Source of the DNA: Whitmania pigra
Lineage: Eukaryota; Annelida; Clitellata; Hirudinida; Haemopidae
Direction of reading: 5' to 3'
DNA length: 64,000 nucleotides
Assembly: GCA_021613335.1 (NCBI GenBank)
Contig: JAJTWR010000465.1
Span: 22,501 to 86,500, forward strand
Shown one piece after another: positions 21,445 through 34,295 of the stretch. The notes beneath the pieces were generated by a model. That model ran no database searches. It was not told the DNA's origin and was given only the letters and a program-made list of their open reading frames with translations. Positions within the stretch are counted from its first letter, which is position 1. Every line of letters begins with the position of its first letter. The position numbers and the translations under genes were made by a program.

Positions 21445-21984
21445 GATATTATTAAGCTTATTTAGCTTTTTTGTGAGCTTATGGACCTGCTAAATCAACA
21501 ATCCAGTGAATAGTTGGTGATAAACTTTGAAATTTCCAAAAATTTTGGACTTGAATAAAATTTTAATAGCTGAATTGATGTCCGACTTTTTTACCAGTGA
21601 ATTTAAAAATCAGATGATAGTTTGGATGCTTAGAGTTGTTGGACTTGTTAATTCTAGAATTGATAACGGTGATTGATTAACATAGTAGTATTTGAATTCA
21701 ATTAGGCAAGCTGGTAAGTCGTGTTATTAGGTTTATTTGACGTCGAGGGATGAAGACGTGGGAATGGCGCTTTCGTGAACTAATTTCTGCTGGCAAGAGG
21801 CAAATATCGGTGGTCAGAACAATAAAATTATTAAAATATAATTTTTTTTCTTATAGTTAATTGAGCATAATAAATGATATTAAACGAATTTCAATTAAAT
21901 TTGTCAAAAATTATTTCTCGAAGGTCGTTTGCGCATATCAACTGCCAGTGTGAGCAATTGCCTGTGTAACCGCGGATTTCATGT

Positions 21985-23127
21985 GGTAATTTTAAGTCAT
22001 GGTATTCTAGGCATCAACATGCCGGTATTTTTGCGTGAAATTAATTAATTAATCGATAGTCAGAAGTTCTAGACACGGGGTTAGGCAGTGCTGTCTTGCA
22101 GCTCAAAAACATTCTTGACCTTCGATGAACAAAAAATCATTGTTAAATATTTTTCTTCATTGCCAGAGTGTTGCACTTTGAATACTGAAAAACGTTTTTG
22201 GACATTTTGGGAAACAAAAAAGTGTATAATGTTCCATTAACTTTCGAAATTATTTTATCAAGCGTTTGAGGTGATTTATCCATTGCACGCATTTATGAAC
22301 TTTCCAAGCAAATATGTTCTTATCCTAATTAACATAAATTGTGGTATGTAAGAGAAGGAAGGCGAATTGATTAGCAGACTGGCCAGAAGGCGATTCAGAG
22401 CATTTAGGTAATTTTCTGCCAGGCATCCTCTTCTTATTATGGCGATAGCGATGATGATGCTATAAGAGGATAACTACAACATGCACGTGGATTATCATCA
22501 TGCATAGTTGTCAGACGTGCGGTTTCAGCCAAACTTTCGGTGAATTAATTTCGCAAAAAGTACAAATTTAAACTAAAATAGACTTTATTGGGTATTCATC
22601 GTTGGATGAAAATCGATAACTCATTAATAATTAATGAGTTGTTTAACTAATTATTCGGTCACCCTGATATCCACGACGAATCTTTCTAAAGAAATCGTGG
22701 GTGGATGTTTCCATGGCAACAGTTCTGGGGAGGAATGCGGCTAATTGTGTATTCGGCGAAATCAGCTCAATTGAATATTTATTAAGTGAATTATTGCATG
22801 AGATTATCTTTTGTATTTTAAATATAACCCAGCACAATTGGTGTTGAATAATTTACAAAAGCATTCATGCATAATTATAGACCCTCATGAGCGAATAATA
22901 ATAAAAATGATATCAACAATAACATCCATAATAATAACATCCAGAACAATAACATCTGCAACAATAACTAATAAATGACCAGCCATTGATGAAGAACATG
23001 TCACCATCGTGTGCCTCATCACGTTCTCCATGAATTGTTGAATGAATTACATCACGTCCTACATCATAACCACTTCATCATTTTCTGGCGAGGTCAATGT
23101 CGAAAAAAGAAGTCGTGTAAATAAAAC

Positions 23128-23209
<82 letters not shown>

Positions 23210-24410
23210 TATAATAATAATAATAATAACAAAAATAAAAATAATAATAACGACTATAACAGCATTAAGAACAATAATAATCATAGCAACAACAATAATA
23301 ATAATAATAGTACTAGAAACTTAATTTTTATGGCTATTGCATTCATCGTGTATGATTCAGCGACCATGCATTTCGTCTTAACAACTTACCATTCACAACA
23401 ACAAACACATTAAATAATTAAAAATGAAACAAACCAATTTACATAAAATGAATACTGGATATTCCTTTGAGTCTGTTATCTTCCATTCTTATGAATCAGC
23501 TGGTCGATAGAATGACAAAGTAGGAGATAAAATTGGCAACTCCGAGCAAAGATAAGCATGTTAACTATTTATGCAAACGGGTCAGTTCAAAGCTATTTTT
23601 AAAATCCAAAAGTCAGCTGACGTCATAGAGAGCAGACCGGTGCGAGATCATCATCAGTAGCTCTTCCTCCCGGCTAGCCATTCGTCTGTCTGAGAGGCTC
23701 TCATGGCTGTGATAATTCAGCTACATCCTACTACGAGATCACATACCAAAATCAACATTAATAGAACATTACTATTACCATTTACATCAGCTAATTTGCT
23801 AGTTAATAATATTAAACATTAATTTTCGACTCAACCAAGACGGGAATTTTTAGAAATTCCTTCCCGAACCCCAAAGTAAATATTTCAACAAACACTGTTG
23901 CATTTGAGCCTCCAAAGCCATAATCGTGCTGCCTCGAAATGTCACTTCAGCACAAAATGCTTTTCAGCTTTTCTAATTAGGTATTCACCTGGAGAGTTAC
24001 ATGGCATCATTTATTACATTTATTACAGAACGCATGATAGCCCTATGTACAGAATGTGGACTATTATTAAAATAGAATCAATAACATCCTCACTTCAAAG
24101 TCAGCATCAGAAGCAGAGGAGCCACTGGGAAATTGTTAAACATACAATCCATACGAACGATTGTTAAACATACAATCCACAAGAACAATTGTTAAACGTA
24201 CAATCCACAAGAACAATTGTTAAACGTACAATCCACAAGAACAACTCAACAGCGTAGAAAATTGAAAAATTCAACAAGTCTTGCTTCCATAAGGCCAGTT
24301 ATCGTGCATATTTGCCATCACAAAATCATCATCATCATCATACCCATTAACAAGCTGCATTCTGAAGATTTAAAAAATCTTTAAACTTGTCAGAACCAGC
24401 TGAACATTTC
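21985..24410. other. AT-rich intergenic stretch with a TAA microsatellite
   Basis: No gene recognised. It contains the microsatellite at 23130-23240 and a CRE-like TGACGTCA at about 23619-23626. The latter is followed by a GC-richer patch (CCTCCCGGCTAGCC) that might be a promoter. A short triplicated unit (TTGTTAAACATACAATCCAC and variants) occurs at about 24134-24245. Confidence 0.4.
23130..23240. repeat. (TAA)n microsatellite
   Basis: About 110 bp of ATA/TAA repeats with two slips. Confidence 0.9.
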
Positions 24411-24419
24411 ATTGTCAAA

Positions 24420-25077
24420 TATTTACAGTCCCTCGCGCCGACGAGCCCGGGTCGGCGACCGAGACCGAAACTCGTCGATCGGGAGCAGAACCGACAACAA
24501 ACAGGTCAACTGTGATGCATCTCGAGAAACAAAATCAAAACAGGCTCGTGCGAAGTTACAGAAGGCACGTTCGAAGGAAAGGAGAAGCGCCGAGCGATCG
24601 CCGATCGACGTTCCCGAAGTCGCCGACGCTTCGATCGCATTCCAATGCACGTCGCGCTCGAGCGAACGGAGGAGAATGACTTGCGATCGATGGGGAAGAA
24701 AAGTCGAATGGATTGTTTAAAAATGAGTACAAAGAAGAAAACAAAGAAAGTGATTATAGTTCATCTTTGGACTGGACAAACTCATTGTGCAAAAACAAAA
24801 CAAGAAGCACATCATCAGAGATTATTGCAACTACTCAGAATCGGGGGCAGTTTCGTTCTCTTCTCGAATGCCCGTCTCGTAGAGTTTCGAGGTCCGAAGA
24901 CCGGCGAAAAGAAGCAGTCAGAAGATTAAACGTTTACGCGATCCCGGGGATCTCGCGACGATCGATAGGTTAACGAGAGATTAGTTCGATAGTTAGGAAA
25001 TTGCTACTGACGAATCAAAAATTAAAGCACAGAGGTGTCGGAGTTTGAAGGGGAGGATCCTAAAATTTGTACGCTCG
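24420..25077 (-). other. Probable 3' UTR of the Sprouty-like gene
   Basis: GC content stays above the surroundings from about 24430, then falls towards 24720-24830 before rising again. Open frames occur in several phases on both strands with no shared family, as expected of GC-rich untranslated sequence. The continuity with the exon at 25078 suggests one transcript, but an additional exon cannot be excluded. Confidence 0.35.
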
Positions 25078-26325
25078 TTATGAATCGGTCGTCGGGAAGA
25101 CGTCGTCGTCTCCTTCCGTCGTTCCTCCGTCGTCCTCCTCCACGGCGCAACGACAACCGTCGGAGGGACGTGCCCACGTGCAACAGTCGTGCCTCCGCTT
25201 CCAAGAGCAGCAGCAGATGACGGAGAAACATCGGAGAAGGAAGGCGGACCTCCCGACCGGTGCAGAAATTTCGGCCTCCTCCGTCCTCTCCTCCGCGAGT
25301 CCCCCGGTCGCCATCTTTCCGTCGTCCCCGAGCGATACCAGCAGCTCTTTGGTAGATTCCTTTCTTCCTTCTTCCCTCTCGCTGCAGTCTCGTCGAGGTG
25401 CTTTGAGGCCGGAATCTTTCTCGGGGCCTCTCTTGATCTTGCACTGATTGCACTTGCACTTCCAGCATTTCTGACAAACGAGTCCCCTCCCCTTTCTGCC
25501 GGATTCGTCCCCTTGCAACGGGCCGCGCTCGAATTTTTTGGTGTGTTTCTTGGACAAAGGCTTCTTGCAAGCCACCGGATCTCCAACGTATTCGTTGGCA
25601 CAACCCCTCGATTGGGACCTAGAAAGAGACGGTGCCAGGGACTCGAGGACCAGTCTGGAGCTCGTTCCGGGCGAGCGGAGAACGGTGCCTTCGTTCCTCG
25701 TCCTTTCTTCGCTCGACTCCTCCTCCTCCTGGTTCTTGCTTCGGAGGACGATCATCCGTGGAGCGGAAACGGTAGAAATCGGTTCGGTCGGCGTCAGAAC
25801 TATGGTCCGAACCGAATTACTCTGCGTCAGGATGATGTTGGCAGACGTCGAAACTACGAGCAGCCCGTCGGCCCGAACGACTCGCCTTTCGTCTCCGTCC
25901 TCGGTCAACATCGAAAGAGAAGCACTCCCTTCGACGTCTTGCGCGATTTCGTCTTTCGAGGAACATTGTATGGCCTTGTCGACCAATTGACAACTCCTCG
26001 AAGAGTTTCTCTTGTCGTAAGTTTTGGCAGGTAGTGGTGGAGGAGTAGCGGTTTGATTAGAGTGATCACAGTTGCTCAAAATACTGTCATTTTCAATTGC
26101 ACTTGAGGCCGGAGGTGGCAATGCTCTGGGCTTTCCGGTCGTTCTGATGCCGAGCGAACAATGGGACTTGGGAGATTTCCTCGGAAGGATGGGTGGCGAA
26201 CTCCTACTACCGCTGCTGCCTTCATGATCTGCGTCGAGGTTTTGAAGGATGAGTTCGAAGTAGTCCCCTGTTTCGGATTCGCTGCTGCCTTCGTTTTGAT
26301 TTGTCACTTCGTTACACTCCTCCAT
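25078..26325 (-). CDS. Sprouty-like cysteine-motif protein, atypical
   Basis: One exon encodes 415 residues from ATG at 26325, just downstream of a TTTAACAG acceptor. It contains proline-rich SH3-type motifs (PRALPPPA, PPPLPAKTY), a serine-rich stretch, and NEYVGDP near residue 245, like the NEYTEGP Cbl-binding tyrosine motif of Sprouty. CQKCWKCKCNQC follows near residue 280, the opening of the Sprouty cysteine-rich domain. A second Cys cluster (CFSVICCCSW, later GCRC near residue 396) resembles the domain's end, and the distance between the two clusters is about right. The middle cysteines (YGTC-x-C and FYHC segments) are missing and I found them in no other frame. Sprouty proteins inhibit receptor-tyrosine-kinase/Ras signalling at membranes. 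The gene is GC-richer than its surroundings. It may be a divergent Sprouty, a decayed copy, or a chance resemblance. Confidence 0.45.
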   Translation of the reverse strand: MEECNEVTNQNEGSSESETGDYFELILQNLDADHEGSSGSRSSPPILPRKSPKSHCSLGIRTTGKPRALPPPASSAIENDSILSNCDHSNQTATPPPLPAKTYDKRNSSRSCQLVDKAIQCSSKDEIAQDVEGSASLSMLTEDGDERRVVRADGLLVVSTSANIILTQSNSVRTIVLTPTEPISTVSAPRMIVLRSKNQEEEESSEERTRNEGTVLRSPGTSSRLVLESLAPSLSRSQSRGCANEYVGDPVACKKPLSKKHTKKFERGPLQGDESGRKGRGLVCQKCWKCKCNQCKIKRGPEKDSGLKAPRRDCSEREEGRKESTKELLVSLGDDGKMATGGLAEERTEEAEISAPVGRSAFLLRCFSVICCCSWKRRHDCCTWARPSDGCRCAVEEDDGGTTEGDDDVFPTTDS

Positions 26326-26339
26326 AAAAACTGTTAAAG

Positions 26340-29036
26340 AAAATCTTCACTGAATTAAGGAGTTGATGCACAGAAACTGAACTCGTGTCAGTCGTTTACA
26401 GCACTCATCATTGATGTGGGTCTGTAGAACAGACTGAGTAATGTAAATCGCCTACATAGAATTTGTTAAATGAAGATTCAATGATTAAACTCACTTTTTT
26501 CAGATAACGTAAACGCGCGAATTTGTCGGAATCTTTATTGACGAAAAGGCGAAAATAATGATAAAAAATATCGCAATGAAACAAACGAATGTCGTTCAGT
26601 CCTCCGATCATGTCATTTTATAAAATTCCAAAAGCTGTTCCACATACTCTTCATTCATTTTTATGAATGAAGCTCATAATTTCTCAATGGCGTATATTGA
26701 TCACGTATTTATTAAGCCGATTTAGACTGAAAATCGCGACTTGCGAACGAACAACGAATACTTTCCAGGAGATGAAAGATTAATTAATAAACCGTTAAAT
26801 AAACACGATATCGCTAATTTATTGTCGAAATGTTGCAAACACATACGCCTTTTTCATTCAGTGTAGCATTAATACATTCTCGGGCAATAGTTGATCGGGC
26901 CTTCTCACACCTAAAGCTGAATAGATCCTGCTAGCAGACAGGCTCTCAGCCTCGTTTCAGATGCTTTCATGAACATAAACCCTTTAAAATGAGTTCCTAG
27001 TCCCTCCGCTAATCCACTCCAACCGGGTCGAAATGGTTGCAAAGTTGAAAAATGGAAAGTTCAGAAACTATTTCAGAGCCATTTTATTTCTCACTTATTT
27101 ATTAACGTCCAATTCGAGCGTTCTCTCGGCGAATTATTCTCAGCGAGCTTTGGAGGCCATAGCTGTTGAATATTTATGAGTTACCACGCAAGTAAAATTG
27201 CAGCTATAAAAGACTACAGTAACTTATGACCTACTAATGTTCATACTGAATTGATAACTCATGCCCTCTTTTTTTTAAACAAATCAGTAATGGATCCAAT
27301 GCTTATTTTCAGCTGTGCACCCATCACTCGCTAGTTTTCATTTCGTTTTTGAAATTTTCTAATTCGAGATGGCGGTAGGCTAGGATAGGATTACTTTTGC
27401 GCATTTCCGATTTTAGCAGAATGAACTCGGCAAGGTTGTCCACTATTAGTCAAATATTTTCCTTTTAATCATTCTTGCTCTTAGTCCCGAATTGCCGTTA
27501 CGTTTTTGGCTTCCATTATCGTCATCACCACCTCATTCATCACCATCAGCTTAGTCATCATCATCATCCGCGATTGACATTACGTCTACATCTTACAATC
27601 AGCATGATTCTAAAGAAGCTACATTCCGATGATTATGTTTTAAATTATTTGAACTTTGAGAGCCGAAGGTTTCTTCCGCGAGAATGGAGGTAGACTTCTG
27701 ATGAGAGGAAGTCTACAATCGAAAACAAGCAGACGATTGTGGCCACAATTATTTTCACGATCACGAGGCTTGCTTGTTTCAATTATAGAAAGAGAAGTCT
27801 TGCGAGGACCTTCTCCGGACAGGTCGATTTCATGCGTTTGACTTTGAAGGCTTATAAGTTTGGCTTAATCGATCTGAAATGACAACGACTCTGCCAATCG
27901 CCCGCCGACAGAAGGCGAACAATTTAATACTTTAATGTTGTCAATTAGTGAGTCTTAGGTGCAGATTATAATGGCTTCATCCTGACCAGAGAATTGTACG
28001 CAGAGCATCAAACGTGTCCAATGATTAATGCCGAAATTAATTTCTCTGTTTATTCTACCATTCCACGCTCCCTACTCATTCGAGTTGTCGCTACTGTTTG
28101 AAATTGATATTACTATTATTACATTCATAAATGTTATTGCATTATCACCTCCTAAGCAATAATTACTTTTATAAGTTAAAGTCGTGGCAGCATTTCACTT
28201 CTGCCTTCTCAAAGCGTCCTTTGTAATCCTCATCCGATAAAAGAATGAGTGACTCGAATTAATTGCAACAAGATTGCCATCGAGTTGAGAAATGAAAACA
28301 ATTTTTGAATCCGCATTGTCAGACAACTGTCGAACTCCAATTATGAGGGACCGACTTCCGTGAACCTTTCTACTGCAATTTTCGAACGTTTATTGACGAC
28401 TTCAAATTCATTGGACGAAAATTCAATACGGACGATTAAAAGTCGTTCAGACTTTGCTCCATAATTTCTTGAATACTTTCAATCGTCAACAACAAGCTGA
28501 ATTAAAATTCAAACTTTAAAAACATACATGGTTTTTTCTTCTCTACAATAAAAATGTTGATGTTGTACTTGTTCAGAATGTTGGTAGAGTTTCATTTTAA
28601 AGTTAATAATTTAATTTGTTTTTATTTATTAACATATTCAGATTCAAGTATTAATAAACTTCATTTGAGAGGTGCTTTTGAGTACAACTGCCTCTTGAAA
28701 GCTTTGGCCTTGAAATGTGTTCGCACGTTAAGGACATCTTCATGTTACTTGGAATCGCTTCTTGTGAAATGTTGATAATATAACTATCGCTTGATTTATT
28801 TAAAAAAACTATTTTCTAAAAAGTGTTTTCATAAAAGTGTTGTTAAATTTGTTACTTCTGCTTATTCTTGATTAGTCGTCTCGTCAAATTGTACCTGAGA
28901 AATTGTACCTAATTCTGTCGTCATCATCATAATTGATGTTGTTCAATGATGAAGGTCACGATAATGGTAACGATATCAATAATTAAAGTTGATTATTAAT
29001 TGATTATTAATATTAATATTAATATAATTATAATAT
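26340..29036. other. Intergenic or intronic stretch
   Basis: No exon or RNA gene recognised. If the acceptor at about 26332 is real, upstream 5' UTR exons of the Sprouty-like gene should lie here or further right. A local inverted repeat (TAGACTTC...GAAGTCTA) lies at about 27692-27716. Confidence 0.4.
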
Positions 29037-29402
<366 letters not shown>

Positions 29403-30840
29403 ATCTTCATCGTCATTATCATATTATATTGAGGGCTTGCAAATGGAGAAGTTATTTCGTGGGCCCAAAGAATGTACAAGCATATGTTTGCCTCAAGTCG
29501 TCTCAATGGCTTAGAGAAGTCTGAAATATTTCAGATATTTACTACATTCATTAAAATCAATTAAACTGAGTTGTTATTAATGATTTTTAAAATTGAATTT
29601 CAGCACTTTTTAATAATACAATATTCTCACATTAAGCCGAGTGAGGACATTATTACATTATTATTGTCCGCGGTATATTATATGTTGTTCACATTAAATT
29701 ACTGATGTTCGCAGTATTTTAATTTTATTCTTATTATATTATTGTTATTCGTATTATGTTATAGTTAAATTATTAGGTTCACCAGAATTATTTTTCGCTT
29801 TATTATGACGCCCGCTATTAACCTAACGTAGCACATCGTCCGCTATTTGGCATAAAAGTGTGAAAAAATTACATCAATCAGTTCGTGGTGTGTGGGAGGA
29901 TGAGGAAATTGCTTATCAGTTTTATTTATCGGCATAGATTCGAATGTTTGGAAGGCGTAGGAGGATCAGACATGAGATCATCTTGCGAAAGCAAACGGGA
30001 GAAATAAATGTTTGAACTTTTCTCAAGATGTTTGGTCAAACACACATTTGTGTGGTTAGTCTGATGCCGTGTGAATTTCGGCGAGGTCCTGTTCCTCGAA
30101 CCTTAACCTTTGCCCTTTTCACGAACTCTTGTTTGACGAGTTCATGTGAATCGGGGTGGTCTTTGTATTAAGGGAGATCTTGGATGCGAATCCAATAAAA
30201 ACGTTCGACGTGACATGATTGATGAGTATCAGGCCTTATCAGCCAAACAACTGAACTAAAGATCTTTCATCTCTCACGGTATCAACAAGTTATTGGAATG
30301 TCTTCATTATTACTGAAGATATGCAGGTGCTAAACCTTTTATAATTTCACAGTAGCTTCGCGCCACCAAAGTCTTAAGTTGGCTAAATTCAAACTATAAT
30401 CCAATTTCATGAGACCTTCTAATGAACTTTCAAGTTAAATATATTATAAATCATATATTTTTTAATGTAACCTATAAAAATGTATTTATTTGAAGGTCAG
30501 TTTAACACTTATTTAAAAAATCATATTAACTAACTTTAATTACCGTATCTAAATAAAATAACAAATTGTAAAGCACATTATACCCACTTTGAGGTAGTTA
30601 ATGAGAATTCAAAAAAAAAGTTTCCGTTAGAAATTTTGTATACTATTTGAATGTATTTAGTTAAAATTATTGTTTATAACTGATAAGATATCACATTACT
30701 TGAATGTTAAAAAATAGAATATTTAAACAATTATAACTTCGAATTTTAAGATCATCTCACATCCCTTCAATTTGCGTCGCACATTGAGGTGGAAGGGCCG
30801 GTTGCGCTGATATGAGGGATACCCCAGTGGTTTTTTTAAG
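29403..30840. other. AT-rich stretch upstream of the FAM174-family gene
   Basis: No coding frame recognised. The last 60 bases before the start codon are GC-richer (GGAAGGGCCGGTTGCGC) and may hold the promoter or 5' UTR of the gene at 30849. Confidence 0.4.
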
Positions 30841-30848
30841 GACCGGCT

Positions 30849-33800
30849 ATGAGAAACTCGTGCATGTCAAGTTTAATGTTATGTTTTGTATTTTTCTGTA
30901 GCTTTGTGGGGCTGGCAAAATCGGCCGCAAATGTTTCATCAACAACGGCCGCAGAAGACTTGCAAAAGCCCCAGATTTCCAGAGCCTTTCCTTCGAACTG
31001 CTCATCAACTAACGTTTCCTGTGACCCGAATCCACTAGGATTCCTTTCTATGGATTCACTCATGAGCCACAAGACAGCCTTCATAGTTTTAACTTCTTCG
31101 ACTCTGATCATAGTGGCTTTCTTCATCATCAAATTTGTCAGGTTTGATTTATTTTTTCGTGTAGTAGAAGGGAAATAAAAGCAAAATGAGAACAAAATTA
31201 AGTTAAAGGACTCTTTTTAAGTTGAAATAGTAAAAATTAAATTATTATGTTACCATAAATTTATTATCATTTATTAATAATTGTGTAACAGTTAAAGCAC
31301 TTACACTGCTTCCCTGAAGCCCTAGTTAGGAACATCAGCTGGCATTTACGATTGGTGTGTTAATGTAGATAAATATGTGGATTTAATGCCTTTTAATCAT
31401 CAGGCAATGTCAGTGATACCAACAGAGGTAAATGCAACCATATCCCTCTTTTCCTTCCTAGTTGAGCTTGTTGCATCAGACCTTGGGGTTTATGACACCA
31501 TAGTCTTTGCATAGCTTTGCTCAGATAAGTGATACTTTGGTGTTTTGGGCTTTGATGTTTAGAGTTCTCTCCTCAATTGGTGAAAGGTCCTACTTTGGAT
31601 AACTCTAACAAATCCAAATCACATCTCTTGAATTCAGGATCTGCTTGCTGTCATGTAAAGTTACAATTAATGAGGCTTTTTCGAATGATGATGAACACTC
31701 TGAGGATATCTTTTCAAGCCAGAAATGACAGTATCTTTCTATATTATTTTTGAGAAATTTTATTTACTGGAATCCACTTATTTGTTTGTAGTACTATCTT
31801 GCTCTACATGGCAGAATTTGTTCTCAGAAATTGCATTAGAGTTTTCTTCTCAGGGTTCATTAGTGATGAACAGAGGGGAAATATTGATAAATATTTCATG
31901 AGGCATTGTCATACCCTTCTCTTTTCCTTGAGACTTAGTTCGTCTCTGCTGAGAATGTAACTCAGCTTCATGAGGGCAACCTATACTGTTTTAACCCGAT
32001 ATCACACCCACATCCAGCAGGGCCTGTAACAATTATCATTTTTATCATAGCCTTAGTTCTTTCTAGGCTCGATAAACCTATTTGAGCAAGGAATGTGTAA
32101 GCTGACTTTCCACTAAGTCTCTCACCCCAACTTCAATGGGCATTAATATTACCTGAAACCCGCTCTCCTCTAGATCTTTTGCTAACTCAGAATATTTCTC
32201 CGCTTTCAGCACATTGCTTGCTTCAATCCTATTCTAGTCAACTCTTATCAAAATTAAGCAGCCTGACCTTGACAATGTGAGAACAACATTTGGCCTCCTG
32301 CTGCTATCTCTAAGCATTTGGGGATAGTGTCTCAAACCTTATAGGTTGACTGCAAAAGTCCAATAATTGGCTTCAGAAAGAAAGTATCTCCTTGAAGGGA
32401 GTCTATTTTTACAGAGTAGTGAAAAGCCCCCTCGCAAGAAATATAACTTACACTGCAATCTCTCGAGAATTTGCTTTGGCCGCAGCCATTTTGCACCATT
32501 TCCTTTAGGGCCTTGTGTTATCACCATGTGTACCAGCTATTATCAAGGGCATATTAGCAATTTTAGAGCACATGATGAAACTGCAGCAGAGCTCATATTT
32601 AGAGTCTTCTGTCAAACCCCATCATAATTTGATCTTATCGTAAAGGCCGAACAATACGGATACATCCTCTGAACCTCATCCTCCCATGCGTTCCATCTAC
32701 CTTGCTGTGACTGCTACACTGCTTTAAGGACTCGATCTCTTTCCATTTCCATCCTTCTCTCCTGAATGATGAGCCTTGCCCTAACCTCAGAGCATGGCTC
32801 AGACCATTTTGTGAAGTGGTTCTACCCAAAAGCTTGACAAACTCACACTTTCTGGAAGGTCGGTTCTGCAACTAACTTAATGATTTCCTCCTGTGCTTTG
32901 AACTTCCTTTCTTAGCGGTGGTTTAACTTTGCAGAACAAACTCAAAACAGGTAAACTTAAATGTTATAGTAATCAAGAGTTTAATTTTTTTTGTTCAGCT
33001 GACTCAGGATAGCAGTATGATGCTGCTCTAGCATCTAAATAACATTCTGACACCTTTGATTCTCTAGGACAAGTTAGATTACTTAAATTGAGACAATGAC
33101 ACGTTGCTATGTCAAACAAACCCAAACTTTTGTGTTTAGCAATTAACACTGCTGAAGCCTTTACTTCACCTTTCCTTTTCAGAGTCATTCTCAGTTTCTT
33201 GTGCACTCTTTTTGTTGAAACAGTTGGAATGCCAGATTTAAACTATGTCTAACATTTGCAGAAACTTGAGCAACTATTTCATTTGACTTAGTAGTCCTTG
33301 GAATTTGTGTTTGAACAAAGGAATGACTTCCTTAACAGTTTGTAGTTGGCATGAAGTTAGTTCACAATATGCTATTTGGGAATCTGTAGTATTCCTTTTT
33401 AAACAACTCCATTCTTCATTATTGAGCCATTTGCTAATGAAAAAAAAAACATTGGGCACTGGTGTTATCAAAATTTTAAGAGTTCAAACAGAGAAGCAGA
33501 ACACCAACATTTTTCTTTGAGAGAACGACCGTCTTTTGTTTTCATTTTGTTAGCGGGAGTTTTTTCCCTTATGTCATTCCTTTTGGTTCCAACTTGTACT
33601 GGTTTTGTGTTTCAATAATAAAAGAAGGAAAAAAATCAGTGATGCTATTAGCAATGCAATAAAAATTAAGTTACTCTGAAACACATCCCCAATTGGTTGG
33701 CAACATTAGAAGATTGCATTTGGTTGTGGCTATCCTAGATCCCCAATTTTATGCATTTGCTTTATGAGTTTCAGTTGGAGCACAAGCTCAGCAATTATTA

Positions 33801-33987
33801 TATAATGCTGGCATATATTGAATTTCCATTGCATAGAATGAGAAGAAAGAACTCGAGGAAGAGAAAATATGACAAAAGATCTTCCAGAGGATCAAGCATG
33901 GAGATGAAAAGACTTGAAGAAGATGACGAGGAGGATGATTGGACAGTTTTTGATGCCACACAAGGGAAACCACTTCCATCCCTATGA
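30849..33987 (+). CDS. FAM174: FAM174-family single-pass membrane protein, two exons
   Basis: Exon 1 (30849-31141) and exon 2 (33837-33987) join through an AG|GTTTGA donor and an ATTGCATAG acceptor, completing the codon AG-A. The 147-residue product starts with a signal peptide (to about residue 26). It has N-glycosylation sequons (NVSS, NCSS, NVSC), then one membrane segment (about 76-95, FIVLTSSTLIIVAFFIIKF). A basic cytoplasmic stretch across the splice (VRMRRKNSRKRKY) follows, and an acidic tail ends DDEEDDWTVFDATQ. The FAM174 family has this order: VRMRRRNRKTRRYG after the membrane span and an EQDDEDDD-N-T-x-FD tail. FAM174 proteins act in the Golgi/endomembrane system; their exact role is poorly defined. 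A LINE relic lies in the intron. AATAAA at 34290 suits the transcript end. Confidence 0.8.
32030..32945 (-). pseudogene. Decayed restriction-like-endonuclease LINE, copy 3
   Basis: The sequence parallels 39200-40075 block by block, for example TTGGGGATAGTGTCTCAAAC, CTCGCAAGAA and GTGTACCAGC. It therefore corresponds to the C-terminal zinc-knuckle and endonuclease region of the element at 55136-59990. The frame is broken throughout. It lies inside the FAM174-family intron and is the most diverged of the three copies. Confidence 0.75.
32973..33471 (-). pseudogene. Unassigned minus-strand coding remnant in the intron
   Basis: Two short minus-strand frames (33471-33274 and 33206-32973) read SKWLNNEEWSCLKRNTTDSQ and SLGLFDIATCHCLNLSNLTC. 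The FDI-x-x-C-x-C ... C pattern recalls a repetitive family often annotated as hypothetical in invertebrate genomes. I cannot name it. It directly follows the LINE relic. Confidence 0.25.
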
Positions 33988-34289
33988 CCTTAGTCACCAT
34001 AGGAAAGGGGACAACAATCTTATTTAGCTTGTGCTAATGCCATATTCCACTTCCTTATGTTTTCAATTGCAGTTGAAACAATGGGTGACCAAAACACTGC
34101 TGGTCGTTGCTGAATGTTGTCGAATGTGCTTGTTTTCTTGGTATTTGGAGATTTTGGATGTCCTTCCATCATTCCAGTGATTTTATGTGTAATTTTTAAC
34201 TTACTGTAATGGAATTATTTTGTTAATGAAAGCATGTTGTTACTATCTGCAATTTTGTTCACTTGTAAGTTGACTTTCTTCAAAACTGG

Positions 34290-34295
34290 AATAAA
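34290..34295 (+). terminator. Polyadenylation signal AATAAA of the FAM174-family gene
   Basis: The hexamer lies about 300 bases after the stop codon at 33987, followed by a GT-containing stretch. Confidence 0.45.

Larger units (their letters stand above)
17460..21968. mobile_element. Fold-back-like element enclosing snoRNA genes (FB-C)
   Basis: The left arm (17460 to about 17700) has five to seven variants of GTTGCTCACATGGCA, then a CACAAACGACATTTGCGCA stretch and TTTTTGACGATTTTAATTG. The right arm (about 21850-21968), reversed, has CAATTGCTCACACTGGCAG, GCGCAAACGACCTTCG and TTTTTGACAAATTTAATTG in the same order. The arms are thus true inverted repeats extending beyond the tandem units. No clear 9-bp duplication was found. 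Six box C/D snoRNA genes and a hAT relic lie between the arms. Whether this was ever a mobile unit is inference. Confidence 0.5.
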
